The notes under the pieces: generated by a model
The model's input: only the letters and a program-made list of their open reading frames with translations
The model's database searches: none
Told to the model about the DNA's origin: nothing
Shown here: positions 31,185-42,453 of the stretch, piece after piece
Layout: the number at the start of each line of letters is the position of its first letter
Position numbering within the stretch: position 1 is the first letter of the stretch
Assembly (NCBI RefSeq): GCF_014489535.1
Contig: NZ_CP060783.1
Span: forward strand, 1,426,001-1,490,000
DNA: 64,000 nt
Direction: 5' to 3'
DNA from: Diaphorobacter aerolatus
GTDB taxonomy: Bacteria > Pseudomonadota > Gammaproteobacteria > Burkholderiales > Burkholderiaceae_C
Position numbers and translations under genes: made by a program

Positions 31185-31229
31185 TGGTGCGGGTGCTCAC
31201 TCAACGTGCAACCCCGGGTGGGTCGCAAA

Positions 31230-32708
<1,479 letters not shown>

Positions 32709-32818
32709 TAAGCCACTATTGTCGCACTTTGCCGGAAATTGCGGGTTTTCCATGTTCCGCGCCCCGCCATTTCTCTGGCAAAGGGCGCGAAATCCAACAC
32801 ATCGTCAAGCGACCCGGA

Positions 32819-33694
32819 TCACAGCGACTGCGTATTGAACGTATCGCAGGACTGCACGCTGCCGGTCTTGAGACCGGTGGTGAACCAGCGCACGCGCTGC
32901 GCGCTCGATCCATGCGTGAACGCATCGGGACGCACGCCGCCGGTATGCTCGCGCTGGAGCTTGTCGTCACCGATCGATTGAGCGGCGTTGATGGCCGACT
33001 CGATATCGCTCTGATCAAGCCAGTTCTTGGCCTGTTGAGAGTGATTCGCCCAGATGCCGGCATAGCAGTCGGCCTGTAGCTCAAGGCGCACGGACAGTGC
33101 GTTCTGGTCACGCTGGCTCACGCGGCCACGCATGTTGTCCACTTTTTCGGTGGTGCCGAGCAGCGTCTGCACATGGTGTCCGACCTCGTGAGCGATCACG
33201 TAGGCACGGGCGAATTCACCGGGCGCGCCCAGTTGGCGGCTCATGGTGTCGAAGAAGCCCATGTCGAGATAGACCTTCTGGTCACCGGGGCAGTAAAACG
33301 GACCCATGGCCGATTGGCCCGTGCCGCAGGCCGTGGGCACGACGCCCCGGAACAGCACCAGCTTGGGCTCGCGGTATTGCGCGCCGCCCTGCTTGAAGAT
33401 GGCGGTCCACACGTCCTCGGTCGATCCGAGCACGGTCTGGACGAACTTGGCCTGCTGATCGTCGGCAGGCGGCGCCTTGGCGGGCCCCTGCTGCTGCACC
33501 TGCTGCTGTTCACCGCCACCGGAGAGCACGCCAATGGTCGTGAGCGGGTTGATGCCGAACACGCCCCAGCCAATCAGGGCGACCACCACGGTGCCGATGC
33601 CGATGGAGCGGCCACCAATCATGCCGCCGCCACCGCCAGATTCTCCACGGCGATCTTCCACATTGCTGGACTCGCGATTGCCTTCCCATTTCAT
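32819..33694 (-). CDS. ypfJ: Neutral zinc metallopeptidase family protein (YpfJ)
   Basis: 291 residues. A cytosolic Gly/Arg-rich start with DRRGE leads to a membrane segment (about 30-58), a Gln-rich linker, and a zinc-peptidase-like domain with HEVGH at 169-173. The region QADCYAGIWA supplies the third ligand. The layout (DxRG start, single anchor, HExxH) is that of YpfJ/KPN_02809-type proteins, whose role is unknown. It is tail-anchored to the inner membrane facing the periplasm. ATG of MKWEGNRESS chosen. Confidence 0.9.
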   Translation of the reverse strand: MKWEGNRESSNVEDRRGESGGGGGMIGGRSIGIGTVVVALIGWGVFGINPLTTIGVLSGGGEQQQVQQQGPAKAPPADDQQAKFVQTVLGSTEDVWTAIFKQGGAQYREPKLVLFRGVVPTACGTGQSAMGPFYCPGDQKVYLDMGFFDTMSRQLGAPGEFARAYVIAHEVGHHVQTLLGTTEKVDNMRGRVSQRDQNALSVRLELQADCYAGIWANHSQQAKNWLDQSDIESAINAAQSIGDDKLQREHTGGVRPDAFTHGSSAQRVRWFTTGLKTGSVQSCDTFNTQSL

Positions 33695-33916
33695 TGTCTT
33701 ATCTCCGGTATTAACTGCTGGGCCTGCTGGCCATCCTGGGGTGACGCATGTTACGCCTGTCGCGTCGCCCCACAACGGACAACGCTGCATCGTGCTTACG
33801 AAACGCAGACGCCGATAGCGAAGTTGACAATAATTTGCCCCATCGGGCTCGTAGGACGCCCACGCGTTTTCACCGCGCCGCGGAGAATTTCGGTGGGGCT
33901 ACGGGCTGAATCGGCT

Positions 33917-34483
33917 TCAGGCCTTGGGCAGGGTGACGCCGACCTGACCCTGGTATTTGCCGCCGCGGTCCTTGTAGCTGACCTCGCACACCTCGTCGCT
34001 CTCGAAAAACAACACCTGCGCGCAGCCCTCGCCCGCGTAGATGCGCGCGGGCAGCGGTGTGGTGTTGCTGAACTCCAGCGTCACGTAGCCTTCCCATTCG
34101 GGCTCGAACGGCGTCACGTTGACGATGATTCCACAGCGCGCGTAAGTGCTCTTGCCCAGGCAGATCGTCAGCACGTTGCGGGGAATGCGGAAATACTCGA
34201 CCGTACGGGCAAGCGCGAAGCTGTTGGGCGGGATGATGCAGGAATCGCCATGGAAATCCACAAAGCTCTTCTCGTCGAAATTCTTGGGATCGACCACCGT
34301 GCTGTGGATATTGGTGAACACCTTGAATTCAGGCGCGCAGCGGATGTCGTAGCCGTAGCTGCTGGTGCCGTAGCTGATGATCTTGCGTCCATCGGCCTGG
34401 CGAACCTGCCCCGGCTCGAACGGTTCGATCATGCCCTCAGCCTCGGCCATGCGGCGGATCCACTTATCGCTCTTGATCGACAT
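33917..34483 (-). CDS. dcd: dCTP deaminase
   Basis: 188 residues. It converts dCTP to dUTP, the source of most dTMP in proteobacteria. [31 protein letters not shown] (with the catalytic Glu region) and [11 protein letters not shown] are conserved. I chose the ATG of [12 protein letters not shown]. An in-frame ATG eight codons upstream is less typical. Length is normal (E. coli 193). Confidence 0.94.
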   Translation of the reverse strand: MSIKSDKWIRRMAEAEGMIEPFEPGQVRQADGRKIISYGTSSYGYDIRCAPEFKVFTNIHSTVVDPKNFDEKSFVDFHGDSCIIPPNSFALARTVEYFRIPRNVLTICLGKSTYARCGIIVNVTPFEPEWEGYVTLEFSNTTPLPARIYAGEGCAQVLFFESDEVCEVSYKDRGGKYQGQVGVTLPKA

Positions 34484-34620
34484 CCCAGTCACTCCTTGCA
34501 CTTTCATGTGGCGGCGACCGAGCGCCCCACGACACTATCAAAAATATAGCTTTGCACACCCCGTGTGGTGGTGCGCCTTGCAGACCGCTATTCTGACCGC
34601 AAACCTTCACGCCCCGGGCA

Positions 34621-35919
34621 TCACGCGATCACCGTGCGCTCGATCAGTCGATCATCACCGAGCACGATCATCGCGAACAGCAGTTCGTCCAGATTGCGTG
34701 CCTGAGAGGTGCGGCGCGCGAGCAGCGCGGTGGCCTGCGGATCGAGCACCACGAAGTCGGCCTCGCAGCCGGGCTGCAGATTGCCGATCACGCCATCGAG
34801 TCCGGCGGCACGCGCCGCGCCCGCCGTGTGCCGCCACCACAGTGTCTGCGGATCGAGCGACTGGCCCCTCTTGGCATGCCCTTCGCGGCCCACGTAGTAC
34901 GCCGCCAGCATGGTGTGAAACGGGCTGAAGCTCGTGCCACCGCCCACATCGCTCGCCAGTCCGTAGCCAAAACCTGCGGCATCGGCCTTTGCGAAATCGA
35001 AATATCCACTCGACAGAAACAGATTGCTCGTCGGACACACCGCCGCCACGGCACCGCGTTCACGCATCAGCGCGCGGTCTTGGTCGTCGAAGTGAATGCA
35101 GTGCGCGTAGACCGAGCGCTCGCGCATCAGGCCGAACTCGTCATACACCGACAGATAGCTGCGCGCGGCAGGAAACAGCTCGCGCACCCAGCGAATCTCG
35201 TCGTGGTTTTCCGCCACGTGCGACTGGATCCACACATCGCCGTACTGCGCCGCAAGCTCGCCCGCGCCGCGCAGTTGCGCCTCGCTGCTCGTTGGAGCGA
35301 AACGCGGTGTGATCGCATAGCCAAGACGGTGCTTGCCATGCCATCGGCGGATCAGCGTTTCGGTGTCGATCAGCGATGGTCCGGTGGCGTCGCGCACGCC
35401 ATCGGGCGAATGGCGATCCTGCAGAACCTTGCCCGCGATGATGCGCATGCGGCGCGTCTCGGCCTCGGCCATCAGCGCGTCCACCGAGCCCGGATGCGAG
35501 GTACAGAACGTGACCGCCGTGGTCACGCCATTGCGTAGCAGCTCATCGAGAAAGAACCTCGCCACCTCTGCCGCATAGGCCGGATCGGAAAAACGCGACT
35601 CATGCGGAAAGGTGTAGTTCTCCAGCCAGGGCAGCAGGCCATCGGCGGGCGAGCCGATCACATCGGTCTGCGGGTAATGGATGTGCAGATCGACAAAACC
35701 TGGGGCGATGATGCGGCCCGGAAGATGTGTGACGTCCTCGGCCAGCTTCGTCGCATTTTTATCGCCCACGTATTGCGGACTCAGCGCGCTCCAACTGCCT
35801 GCCGCGACGACGCGCTGCACGCCCGCGGCATCGGGCGCGGTGGCGAGCAGGCCATCCTGTTCGTAGAGCGCCTCGTCCGATGGAGTGAAGCGCAGGAGTG
35901 CGGAGCGGTAGAGGGGCAT
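34621..35919 (-). CDS. guaD: Guanine deaminase
   Basis: 432 residues of the amidohydrolase superfamily. It converts guanine to xanthine and ammonia. Metal ligands are H79 and H81 in DLHIHYPQTD, then the SHVAEN and HCIHFDD histidines and the aspartate in GLASDVGGGTSFS. It is the first enzyme of the purine-breakdown region that follows. A palindrome lies 64 bp upstream of its start. Confidence 0.92.
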   Translation of the reverse strand: MPLYRSALLRFTPSDEALYEQDGLLATAPDAAGVQRVVAAGSWSALSPQYVGDKNATKLAEDVTHLPGRIIAPGFVDLHIHYPQTDVIGSPADGLLPWLENYTFPHESRFSDPAYAAEVARFFLDELLRNGVTTAVTFCTSHPGSVDALMAEAETRRMRIIAGKVLQDRHSPDGVRDATGPSLIDTETLIRRWHGKHRLGYAITPRFAPTSSEAQLRGAGELAAQYGDVWIQSHVAENHDEIRWVRELFPAARSYLSVYDEFGLMRERSVYAHCIHFDDQDRALMRERGAVAAVCPTSNLFLSSGYFDFAKADAAGFGYGLASDVGGGTSFSPFHTMLAAYYVGREGHAKRGQSLDPQTLWWRHTAGAARAAGLDGVIGNLQPGCEADFVVLDPQATALLARRTSQARNLDELLFAMIVLGDDRLIERTVIA

Positions 35920-35982
35920 TTTTGGAGTTTATTTCTCTATGCGCGGCGTGAGGGACATGGGTATGTGCGCAGCGTTTTCATC

Positions 35983-35997
35983 TCCATATCATATGGA
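35983..35997. promoter_or_regulatory. Palindrome upstream of guaD
   Basis: TCCATAT-C-ATATGGA: perfect 7-bp arms with a 1-nt centre, between guaD and the BMP gene stop, upstream of guaD. Possibly a regulator site; no regulator is assigned. Confidence 0.35.
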
Positions 35998-36007
35998 CTC
36001 CCGCTTG

Positions 36008-37114
36008 CTATTTTTTCCGGGGCTGAACGCCTTCCGCCAGCCAGTCCATCTTGAGGATTTCTTCGTCGCTCAGTGCCCGGCCTGCGGCGATCCGGATGGT
36101 GCCCTGGTTGTCGCGGATGGGGGCCTTGGCGGCGCGGAAGGGTTGCAGTTTTCCGGCGACCATGTCCTTTTCGAGGCTCTTGAGTTCCTCGCGCACTGCG
36201 CTGGGGATCCTGGCGTTGAAGCCGTCGAGGCGAATCATTCCCTCACGCACGCCGGCCCAGGTGTTCTGGCTTTTCCAGGTGCCGGTGGCGACGGCCTTCA
36301 CGCGGTCAGCGTAGTAGTTGCCCCATTGATGCGTGACGGCGACCAGTTGCGCGTCCGGACCCACGTGCTGCATGTTGGAATGAAAGCCGATTGCATATTT
36401 GCCGCGTTCCTGCGCAGCGGCCATGATGGCTGTCGACGCGACCTGAAAGGCCACGACGTCAACACCCTCGTTGAACAGCGCCATCGCGGCTTCGCGTTCC
36501 CGGGGTGGGTCGAACCAGACGTCGAGCCAGACCACCTTCACGACCGCCTTCGGATTGACCGAGCGCATTCCGAGTGCAAAAGCGTTGATGCCCTGCATGA
36601 CCTCGGGAATCGGAAAGCCAGCGACGAAACCGGCCACGCCGGTGCGGCTCATGCGGCCCGCGAGCACGCCCGAGAGGTAGCGGCCCTCGTAGTAGCGGGC
36701 ATTCGCGGTGCTCACGTTGTCGGCGCGCTTGTAGCCGGTAATGGATTCAAACCGGACGTTCGGAAACTCCTTGGCGACGCGCATCGTCGGCTCCATGTAG
36801 CCAAAACTCGGCGTGAAGATGATGTCGTTGCCCGACGCCGCCAGGTCGCGGATCACGCGCTCCGAGTCCGGGCCTTCGGCCACGTTTTCGACAAAGGTGG
36901 ATTGCACCGCCTTGTCGCCGAGCAGCGCCATCATTTCCTTTCGCCCGGCCTCGTGCTGGTGCGTCCAGCCCGCGTCGGCGATGGGCGAGACATAGACAAA
37001 CGCGGCCTTCACCGGCGGCGCGATTTTCGCGGGCGACTCGGCATGAACTGCGGAAATGGGAGATAAAAATGAAAAACAGGCGGCCGCGAGCGCGGCAGCG
37101 AGGTTTTTGTACAT
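36008..37114 (-). CDS. BMP-family ABC transporter substrate-binding protein (probable purine/nucleoside)
   Basis: 368 residues with a signal peptide (MYKNLAAALAAACFS, cut after VHA-ES). The mature part has the BMP/PnrA fold (FVYVSPIADAGWTHQHEAGRKEMM). Members of this family bind nucleosides or purines. Its place between guanine deaminase and urate oxidase supports a purine ligand, which is inference. The cognate permease and ATPase genes are not in the window. Confidence 0.82.
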   Translation of the reverse strand: MYKNLAAALAAACFSFLSPISAVHAESPAKIAPPVKAAFVYVSPIADAGWTHQHEAGRKEMMALLGDKAVQSTFVENVAEGPDSERVIRDLAASGNDIIFTPSFGYMEPTMRVAKEFPNVRFESITGYKRADNVSTANARYYEGRYLSGVLAGRMSRTGVAGFVAGFPIPEVMQGINAFALGMRSVNPKAVVKVVWLDVWFDPPREREAAMALFNEGVDVVAFQVASTAIMAAAQERGKYAIGFHSNMQHVGPDAQLVAVTHQWGNYYADRVKAVATGTWKSQNTWAGVREGMIRLDGFNARIPSAVREELKSLEKDMVAGKLQPFRAAKAPIRDNQGTIRIAAGRALSDEEILKMDWLAEGVQPRKK

Positions 37115-37171
37115 GGTGTTCCTCTACATGGTCCCGGGCAATGCCGAATGGGCGGCACGCCGATGAAATAT

Positions 37172-37204
37172 AAAAAGGAAAGGCTGCGGGACAGCAGCCT
37201 TTCC
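37172..37204 (-). terminator. Terminator after puuD
   Basis: GGAAAGGCTGC / GCAGCCTTTCC perfect 11-bp arms, 6-nt loop, and a T-run on the minus strand, between puuD and the BMP gene. Confidence 0.9.
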
Positions 37205-37240
37205 GGGTCTGGGGCGCCAATTCTAAGCGCAGGCACTGAC

Positions 37241-38467
37241 TCAGGGCGCAGTCGGCGCTCCGCCTTCGTACCAGCGCTTGAACATGTCGCGCTCGGCATC
37301 GGTCAGGCCAGCGGGATTGCCGAACGGCATCTTCTTGAGCTGAACGACCTGGGTGTAGATCTGCTGCGCATGGCTTTTGACCTCGTCGGGCGTATCCAGC
37401 ATCACGTTCTTCTGCGCGATGGTCTTGGCGCTGTGGCAGACCATGCAGGCCTTCTCCATCACGGCGTGGATTTCGTTGTAGCCCGGAACACTGGGAGCCG
37501 CAGGCGCAGTGGCCGCGCTGGCGACGCGAGCAGGCGCTGCGGGCTTGAGCCACGCGGCAACGCCGATGATCACCAGCACGCCGACCAACGCATAGGGCCA
37601 GGGATGGCCATTGCGTCCCAGCTTGAAGCCGTGGCGCAGCACGAAGAACTGGCGGATCGCGGCACCCGCGAACATCATGAGGATCAGCACCAGCCAGTTC
37701 TGCGCGTGGTTGTAGAGCCAGCCGTAGTGATTCGACAGCATCGCGAACAGCACCGGCAGCGTGAAATAGGTGTTGTGCACCGAGCGCTGCTTGGCGCGCT
37801 TGCCGTGAACCGGATCGACCGGCCCGCCGGCGCGCAGTGCCGCAACCACCTTGCGCTGGCCGGGGATGATCCAGAAGAACACATTGGCGCTCATCGAGGT
37901 GGCAAGCATCGCGCCCATCAGCAAAAACGCGGCCTGGCCCGGGAAGATGTGGCAGGCGAGGAACGACGCAATGCACACCAGCACGAGCACCAGCGCGCCC
38001 ACCACCGCGTCGCCCTTTTTGCCTTGGCCGAACACGCGGCAGATGCCGTCATAGAGCAGCCAGAACACCACGAGAAACGCGAGCGCGGACATGATCGCCA
38101 TGCTCGTCGACATCGGGTCCGGGCTGGCCGGGTTGACGAGATAGATCCTGGCATTCCACAGATAGGACACGGTGAGCAACGCAAAGCCCGAAAGCCAGGT
38201 CGTGTAGCTCTCCCAGTAGAACCAGTGCAGGTGATCGGGCAGCCTGGGCGGCGAGACGTTGAACTTCACCGGGTGATAGAAGCCGCCGCCGTGCACGGCC
38301 CAGAGTTCGCCGGAAACGCCGTCGCGCTTGAGGTCTTCATCGACCGGCGGCGTGAGGCTGCTGTCCAGAAAGACGAAATAGAACGAGGAGCCGACCCAGG
38401 CAATGGCGGTGATGACGTGAAGCCAGCGCAGCAGCAGGTTGGCCCAGTCGAGAAAGTAGCTTTCCAT
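37241..38467 (-). CDS. puuD: Membrane urate hydroxylase (urate oxidase) PuuD with C-terminal cytochrome c
   Basis: 408 residues. About eight membrane helices make the urate-oxidising part (start ESYFLDWANLLLRWLHVITAIAWVG). The C-terminal periplasmic cytochrome c domain has CMVCH at 341-345 and a likely axial Met in KKMPFGN (Met380). It oxidises urate to 5-hydroxyisourate, passing electrons to the respiratory chain instead of making peroxide. The ATG of MESYF is chosen; upstream in-frame codons are not family-like. A TGTATACA palindrome lies about 165 bp upstream. Confidence 0.92.
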   Translation of the reverse strand: MESYFLDWANLLLRWLHVITAIAWVGSSFYFVFLDSSLTPPVDEDLKRDGVSGELWAVHGGGFYHPVKFNVSPPRLPDHLHWFYWESYTTWLSGFALLTVSYLWNARIYLVNPASPDPMSTSMAIMSALAFLVVFWLLYDGICRVFGQGKKGDAVVGALVLVLVCIASFLACHIFPGQAAFLLMGAMLATSMSANVFFWIIPGQRKVVAALRAGGPVDPVHGKRAKQRSVHNTYFTLPVLFAMLSNHYGWLYNHAQNWLVLILMMFAGAAIRQFFVLRHGFKLGRNGHPWPYALVGVLVIIGVAAWLKPAAPARVASAATAPAAPSVPGYNEIHAVMEKACMVCHSAKTIAQKNVMLDTPDEVKSHAQQIYTQVVQLKKMPFGNPAGLTDAERDMFKRWYEGGAPTAP

Positions 38468-38631
38468 AGCTCTCAATCCTGGCGACGCGGGTGGTCGCCG
38501 TTGGGCAATATCGGGGGCGACATTGCTTTTTTCCTGCTCACCACTGCGGGCGCTCTGAGCAGTCATCTGGCCGCGCACCTTGGTTCCGGATGGACCTGGG
38601 CACCGCTGCGACCGATTTTGTTGACGGAAAG

Positions 38632-38639
38632 TGTATACA
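38632..38639. promoter_or_regulatory. TGTATACA operator upstream of puuD
   Basis: Context GGAAAGTGTATACAAAAACT. The core AAAGTGTATACAA is identical to those at 40735 and (reverse strand) 48045, all at purine-gene promoters. Confidence 0.6.
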
Positions 38640-38707
38640 AAAACTAAGCAACCACTGGAAACGCTGACCTAGGACATACCCTTGCCAGCAAATCTCCGTT
38701 GCCCCTT

Positions 38708-39529
38708 TCATGCCATGTAGATCGATTGCAACAACTGCGCCGCCACGGCGACGGCAATCACCTCGGGTTCCTTGCCCGAAATGCCGGGCACACCAATCGG
38801 ACAGGTGAGGTGCGCAATCTCGGCATCGCCGAAGCCGCGCTGACGCAGGCGGCTCTCGAACACCGCTCGCTTGGTGGCGCTGCCGATCAGCCCGACAAAG
38901 GGCAGATCGCCCTGCTCTCGCTGGCGCCTGAGGCAGGCGGCAACGATGTTCAGATCCTCCGCGTGGCTGAAGCTCATGATCAGCACACGTGTGCCCGCAG
39001 GCAGATCGCGCACGGCGGCCTCGACCGGATCGGAATGTTCGCAGCGCACGCGCGGCGGCAGCAGTTCCGGGAACACGCTGTCGCGACTGTCGATCCAGTG
39101 AACCGCAAACGGCAGCCTGGCCACTACGTTCACCAACGCATTGCCGACGTGGCCGCCGCCGAACAGCGCGAGCGAATGCAGATCCGGCTGAAGCCGCCGC
39201 TGCAGCGCCGCGCCGTGCTCGGCGCTCACCCGTTCAAAACGCAGATGCACCACGCCACCGCAGCATTGCCCCAGACTCGGGCCAAGCGCCCAGCGCCTGA
39301 CAAAACCGGTTTCGCCAGCCGCAAACCCAGTGGCCAGCAGGTTGCGAGCCAGCGCAATCGCCTCCAGTTCCAGATGCCCGCCGCCAATCGTGCCCAGCAC
39401 CAGAGGCCCGCACACCGCCATCCACGCTCCGGCCTCGCGCGGCGCGGAGCCCTGCGTGGATTCGACGGTCACGAGACAGGCTGGGGCTGTTTGCAAATGC
39501 TGCAACAGGCGTTGAAGTGCTACGGGCAC
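38708..39529 (-). CDS. xdhC: Xanthine dehydrogenase accessory protein XdhC
   Basis: About 273 residues from a GTG start preceded by GGAG at 10 nt; the frame is open a further 18 codons upstream. It has the XdhC start (ACLVTVESTQGSAPREAGAWM), the GTIGGGHLE loop and a C-terminal Rossmann part (LALFGGGHVGNALV, FVGLIGSATKR). XdhC inserts sulfurated molybdenum cofactor into xanthine dehydrogenase. The xdhA and xdhB genes are not in the window. It precedes puuD in the same direction. Confidence 0.88.
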   Translation of the reverse strand: MPVALQRLLQHLQTAPACLVTVESTQGSAPREAGAWMAVCGPLVLGTIGGGHLELEAIALARNLLATGFAAGETGFVRRWALGPSLGQCCGGVVHLRFERVSAEHGAALQRRLQPDLHSLALFGGGHVGNALVNVVARLPFAVHWIDSRDSVFPELLPPRVRCEHSDPVEAAVRDLPAGTRVLIMSFSHAEDLNIVAACLRRQREQGDLPFVGLIGSATKRAVFESRLRQRGFGDAEIAHLTCPIGVPGISGKEPEVIAVAVAAQLLQSIYMA

Positions 39530-39611
39530 GAACAAAAATCTCCGTAATTCCGGATAATCAAAAAAAGCGGGCTGATAGAACAAACCGACTGTCCGTATTT
39601 ATACAAACAAA

Positions 39612-40301
39612 ATGCCTGTCATCCAGCCACCCCATGCCCGCGCTGCACGCGCCGCGCGCAATCAACGCTTCGCCTGGCTTTTCGTGCTGCTCGCGGCATT
39701 GGGCGTGGCACTGCTGATCGGCTATGTGGAAACGCGCCACCCCAAGCCGCGGCCACCTGCAACACCCACGCCCACGCAGCCCGCACCTCCCGGCCCGGAG
39801 ATCCTGCCGCCGATCACGCCACCCGCATCGTCGCCCGAGTCGCCGCCCATCGTCGTGCCGCCCGAGCAGCAGGCCTCCGCCCCCAAGCCGATCCCCAAGC
39901 CCGCGCCCAGGAAACCCGCTCCCAAACCCGCGCCAAAACCCAAGCCGGTACCGGATAATGCCTCGCAAGCCACCACGCCGCGCGCCTACCGACGGGACGC
40001 CGCCCGCCACATCTATTCAAAAAATGCCGCGCGCATCTACAAGGGCAAGCTGCAACCGCTGCTCTATGCCATCGGCGTGCTGCAGGTGAGCATCGACAAA
40101 AACGGCGAAGTCCGCAGCCTGAGCTGGATGCGCGCCCCCAACCACGCGCCCGAAGTGATCCAGGAAATCGAGCGCACAGTCCGCGCCGCAGCTCCCTACC
40201 CCGTTCCCGCGAACATGGACGGCGTGGTCTACACCGACACCTGGCTATGGGACAAATCCGGCAAGTTCCAGCTCGATACGCTGACCGAAGGCCAGCTATA
40301 G
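39612..40301 (+). CDS. TonB-like (energy transducer-type) protein
   Basis: 229 residues: short basic start, one membrane helix (about 21-41), a long Pro/Lys-rich rod (about 45-118, with PKPAPRKP-type repeats) and a C-terminal domain. The C-terminal part (GVLQVSIDKNGEVRSLSWMRAP...VIQEIERTVRAAAPYP) resembles TonB_C. TonB-type proteins carry inner-membrane energy to outer-membrane receptors. No exbBD or receptor gene is adjacent, so this is a stand-alone TonB-like protein. It is divergent from xdhC. Confidence 0.7.
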   Translation: MPVIQPPHARAARAARNQRFAWLFVLLAALGVALLIGYVETRHPKPRPPATPTPTQPAPPGPEILPPITPPASSPESPPIVVPPEQQASAPKPIPKPAPRKPAPKPAPKPKPVPDNASQATTPRAYRRDAARHIYSKNAARIYKGKLQPLLYAIGVLQVSIDKNGEVRSLSWMRAPNHAPEVIQEIERTVRAAAPYPVPANMDGVVYTDTWLWDKSGKFQLDTLTEGQL

Positions 40302-40329
40302 ACAGGCACGAGCGAAGAAAACCCGGTCT

Positions 40330-40679
40330 TCAAGACCCCCGATACGTCGAATAACTCCAGGGACTCACCAGCAACGGCACGTGGTAATGCTGATCCTGCC
40401 GCGCCACCCCAAAATCCAGACTCACCTTGTTCAGAAAATTGGGCTCGGGCAACGCCACATCGAGGGACCGAAAATAGGCCGCCACATCGAACGTCAGCCG
40501 ATACGTTCCCACCTTCAACGAGGCGTTATCGAACAGGGGCGCATCGGTGCGTCCATCATGGTTGAGCGTCAGGCTCTTGAGCAGCGTCGCCTTGTCGCCC
40601 TCGGTGCTGAAGAGTTCCACCGCCATGCCGCAGCCGGACGGCCATTCATGGTGTCGAGAACGTGAGTGCTAAGGCCCAT
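40330..40679 (-). pseudogene. hiuH: 5-hydroxyisourate hydrolase HiuH, split by a -1 frameshift
   Basis: The frame ending at 40330 gives the transthyretin-like fold and the family ending SPWSYSTYRGS. The start (MGLSTHVLDTMNGRP) is in another frame from the ATG at 40679; one missing base near 40630-40634 joins it to CGMAVELFS. Restored length is about 116, normal. It hydrolyses 5-hydroxyisourate from PuuD to OHCU. It is divergent from gntR with an operator between them. Confidence 0.87.
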
Positions 40680-40734
40680 TGGGATAACTCCTTAAACGTC
40701 GGGTGGATTCGACTATATCTCTGTCGACCAAAAG

Positions 40735-40742
40735 TGTATACA
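40735..40742. promoter_or_regulatory. TGTATACA operator between hiuH and the GntR gene
   Basis: Context CCAAAAGTGTATACAATTTTTGTA, 32 bp before the GntR start and 55 bp from the hiuH start. Probably the binding site of the adjacent GntR protein (inference). Confidence 0.65.
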
Positions 40743-40773
40743 ATTTTTGTAAACCCGAGAGGAAGATATCGAG

Positions 40774-41451
40774 ATGGAAACGTCCTCCACCAGCACCATT
40801 GCCGATGCGCTCACGCGCGCCATCGTCGAGCACCGGCTGCTGCCCGGCACCAAGCTGGGCGAGCAGAAACTTGCCGACCACTTCGGCGTCTCGCGCACGC
40901 TGGTGCGGCAGGCGCTGTTCCAGCTTTCGCAGAACCGCCTCGTGACGCTGGAGCCCGCGCGCGGCGCCTTTGTCGCCACGCCTTCGGTCGATGAGGCCAA
41001 GCAGGTGTTTGCGGTGCGGCTGATGCTCGAATCCGCGATGACGCGTGATTTTGCAAAGCAATGCAGGCCCGCGCAGATCAAGGCGCTCAAGGCCCACATC
41101 ACCGCAGAAAAGAAGGCCATGGAGCGCAATGACGTGGGACAGCGCACCGAACTGCTCGGGGATTTTCACGTCGTCATGGCCGAACTCATGGGCAATGCGG
41201 TGCTCGCGCAAATGCTTGGCGATCTGATCTCGCGCTGCGCGCTCATCACGCTGATGTATCAGAGCACCACCGCCGCCGAACACTCGCACGAAGAGCACGA
41301 GGCCATCGTCGCCGCGCTCGCCGACAAGGATGCCAACACCGCCGTGCGCCTGATGCAGGAACACCTGCGGCATGTGGAAGAAGGACTGATCTTCGACCGC
41401 GATCTGCCGACCAGCGATCTGTCGATGGCTCTTTCCGCCGTGACGAACTGA
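40774..41451 (+). CDS. GntR-family (FCD) transcriptional regulator
   Basis: 225 residues. The winged helix is at about 8-75 (TIADALTRAIVEHRLLPGTKLGEQKLADHFGVSRTLVRQAL), followed by an all-helical FCD ligand domain with the metal/acid-binding pattern (D..H, H..H near 130-205). It heads the operon gntR-puuE-uraD/allC-M20 and is divergent from hiuH. Inference: it controls this purine regulon in response to a pathway acid such as urate or allantoate. Confidence 0.85.
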   Translation: METSSTSTIADALTRAIVEHRLLPGTKLGEQKLADHFGVSRTLVRQALFQLSQNRLVTLEPARGAFVATPSVDEAKQVFAVRLMLESAMTRDFAKQCRPAQIKALKAHITAEKKAMERNDVGQRTELLGDFHVVMAELMGNAVLAQMLGDLISRCALITLMYQSTTAAEHSHEEHEAIVAALADKDANTAVRLMQEHLRHVEEGLIFDRDLPTSDLSMALSAVTN

Positions 41452-41464
41452 CCTCATCCGCACC

Positions 41465-42423
41465 ATGACCTACGACGCCAGCGCCCCTACCCTCGCGACC
41501 TGATTGGCTACGGTCGCGGCACGCCCGATCCGCAATGGCCGGGCAATGCCCGCGTGGCCGTGCAGTTCGTTCTCAACTACGAAGAAGGCGGCGAAAACTG
41601 CGTGCTGCATGGCGATCCGGCGAGCGAGCAGTTTCTGTCGGAGATGTTCAATCCGGCCGCCTATCCCGAGCGCCACATGAGCATGGAGGGCATCTACGAA
41701 TACGGCTCGCGCGCGGGCGTGTGGCGGATTCTTCGTGAGTTTGAAAAGCGTGGCCTGCCGCTCACCGTGTTCGGCGTCGCAACCGCGCTGCAAAAGCACC
41801 GTGAGGTTGCGCAGGCGTTCGATGAACTGGGGCACGAGGTTGCCTGCCATGGCTTGAAGTGGATTCACTACCAGGGCGTTCCCGCCGAGATCGAACGCGC
41901 GCACATGGCGCAGTGCATGGAAATCTTCGCCGAACTCTACGGCAGCAACGGCGACCATGGTCTCGGCTGGTACACGGGCCGCGACAGTCCCAACACGCGC
42001 CGCCTCGTGGCCGACGATGGCCGTTTTCAGTACGACAGCGACTACTACGGCGACGATCTGCCGTTCTGGATGACCGTGCAGAAAACCGATGGCGGCAAAC
42101 ACCAGCAACTGATCGTGCCCTATACGCTCGACGTGAACGACATGCGCTTCGCGCTGCCACAGGGGTACTCGCACGCCGATCCGTTCTTTCAGTACATGAA
42201 GGACACGTTCGACACGCTCTACGCCGAAGGCGATCCAGCCGGCGACAACGCACCGAAGATGATGAGCATCGGCATGCATTGCCGGCTGCTCGGTCGCCCT
42301 GGCCGCATCACCGCGCTGCAGCGCTTCCTGGACCATGTCCAGCAGCACGACAAGGTCTGGATCGCGCGGCGCATCGACATCGCGCGCCACTGGGCCGGAC
42401 GCTTTCCCGCGCCGCAACTCTGA
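41465..42423 (+). pseudogene. puuE: Allantoinase PuuE (polysaccharide deacetylase fold), split by a -1 frameshift
   Basis: The start ATG at 41465 (MTYDASAP) runs into a stop, while the next frame reads YPRDLIGYGRGTPDPQWPG and continues to 42423. One base is missing in the CCCC run 41484-41487. Restored length is about 319, close to known PuuE. The body has NYEEGGE, YEYGSRAGVWRI and GRPGRI, typical of PuuE. It hydrolyses allantoin to allantoate without the usual amidohydrolase metal centre. It starts 13 bp after gntR. Confidence 0.87.
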
Positions 42424-42453
42424 GCAACCGCCGACCGAACAGGAAGCCACGCC

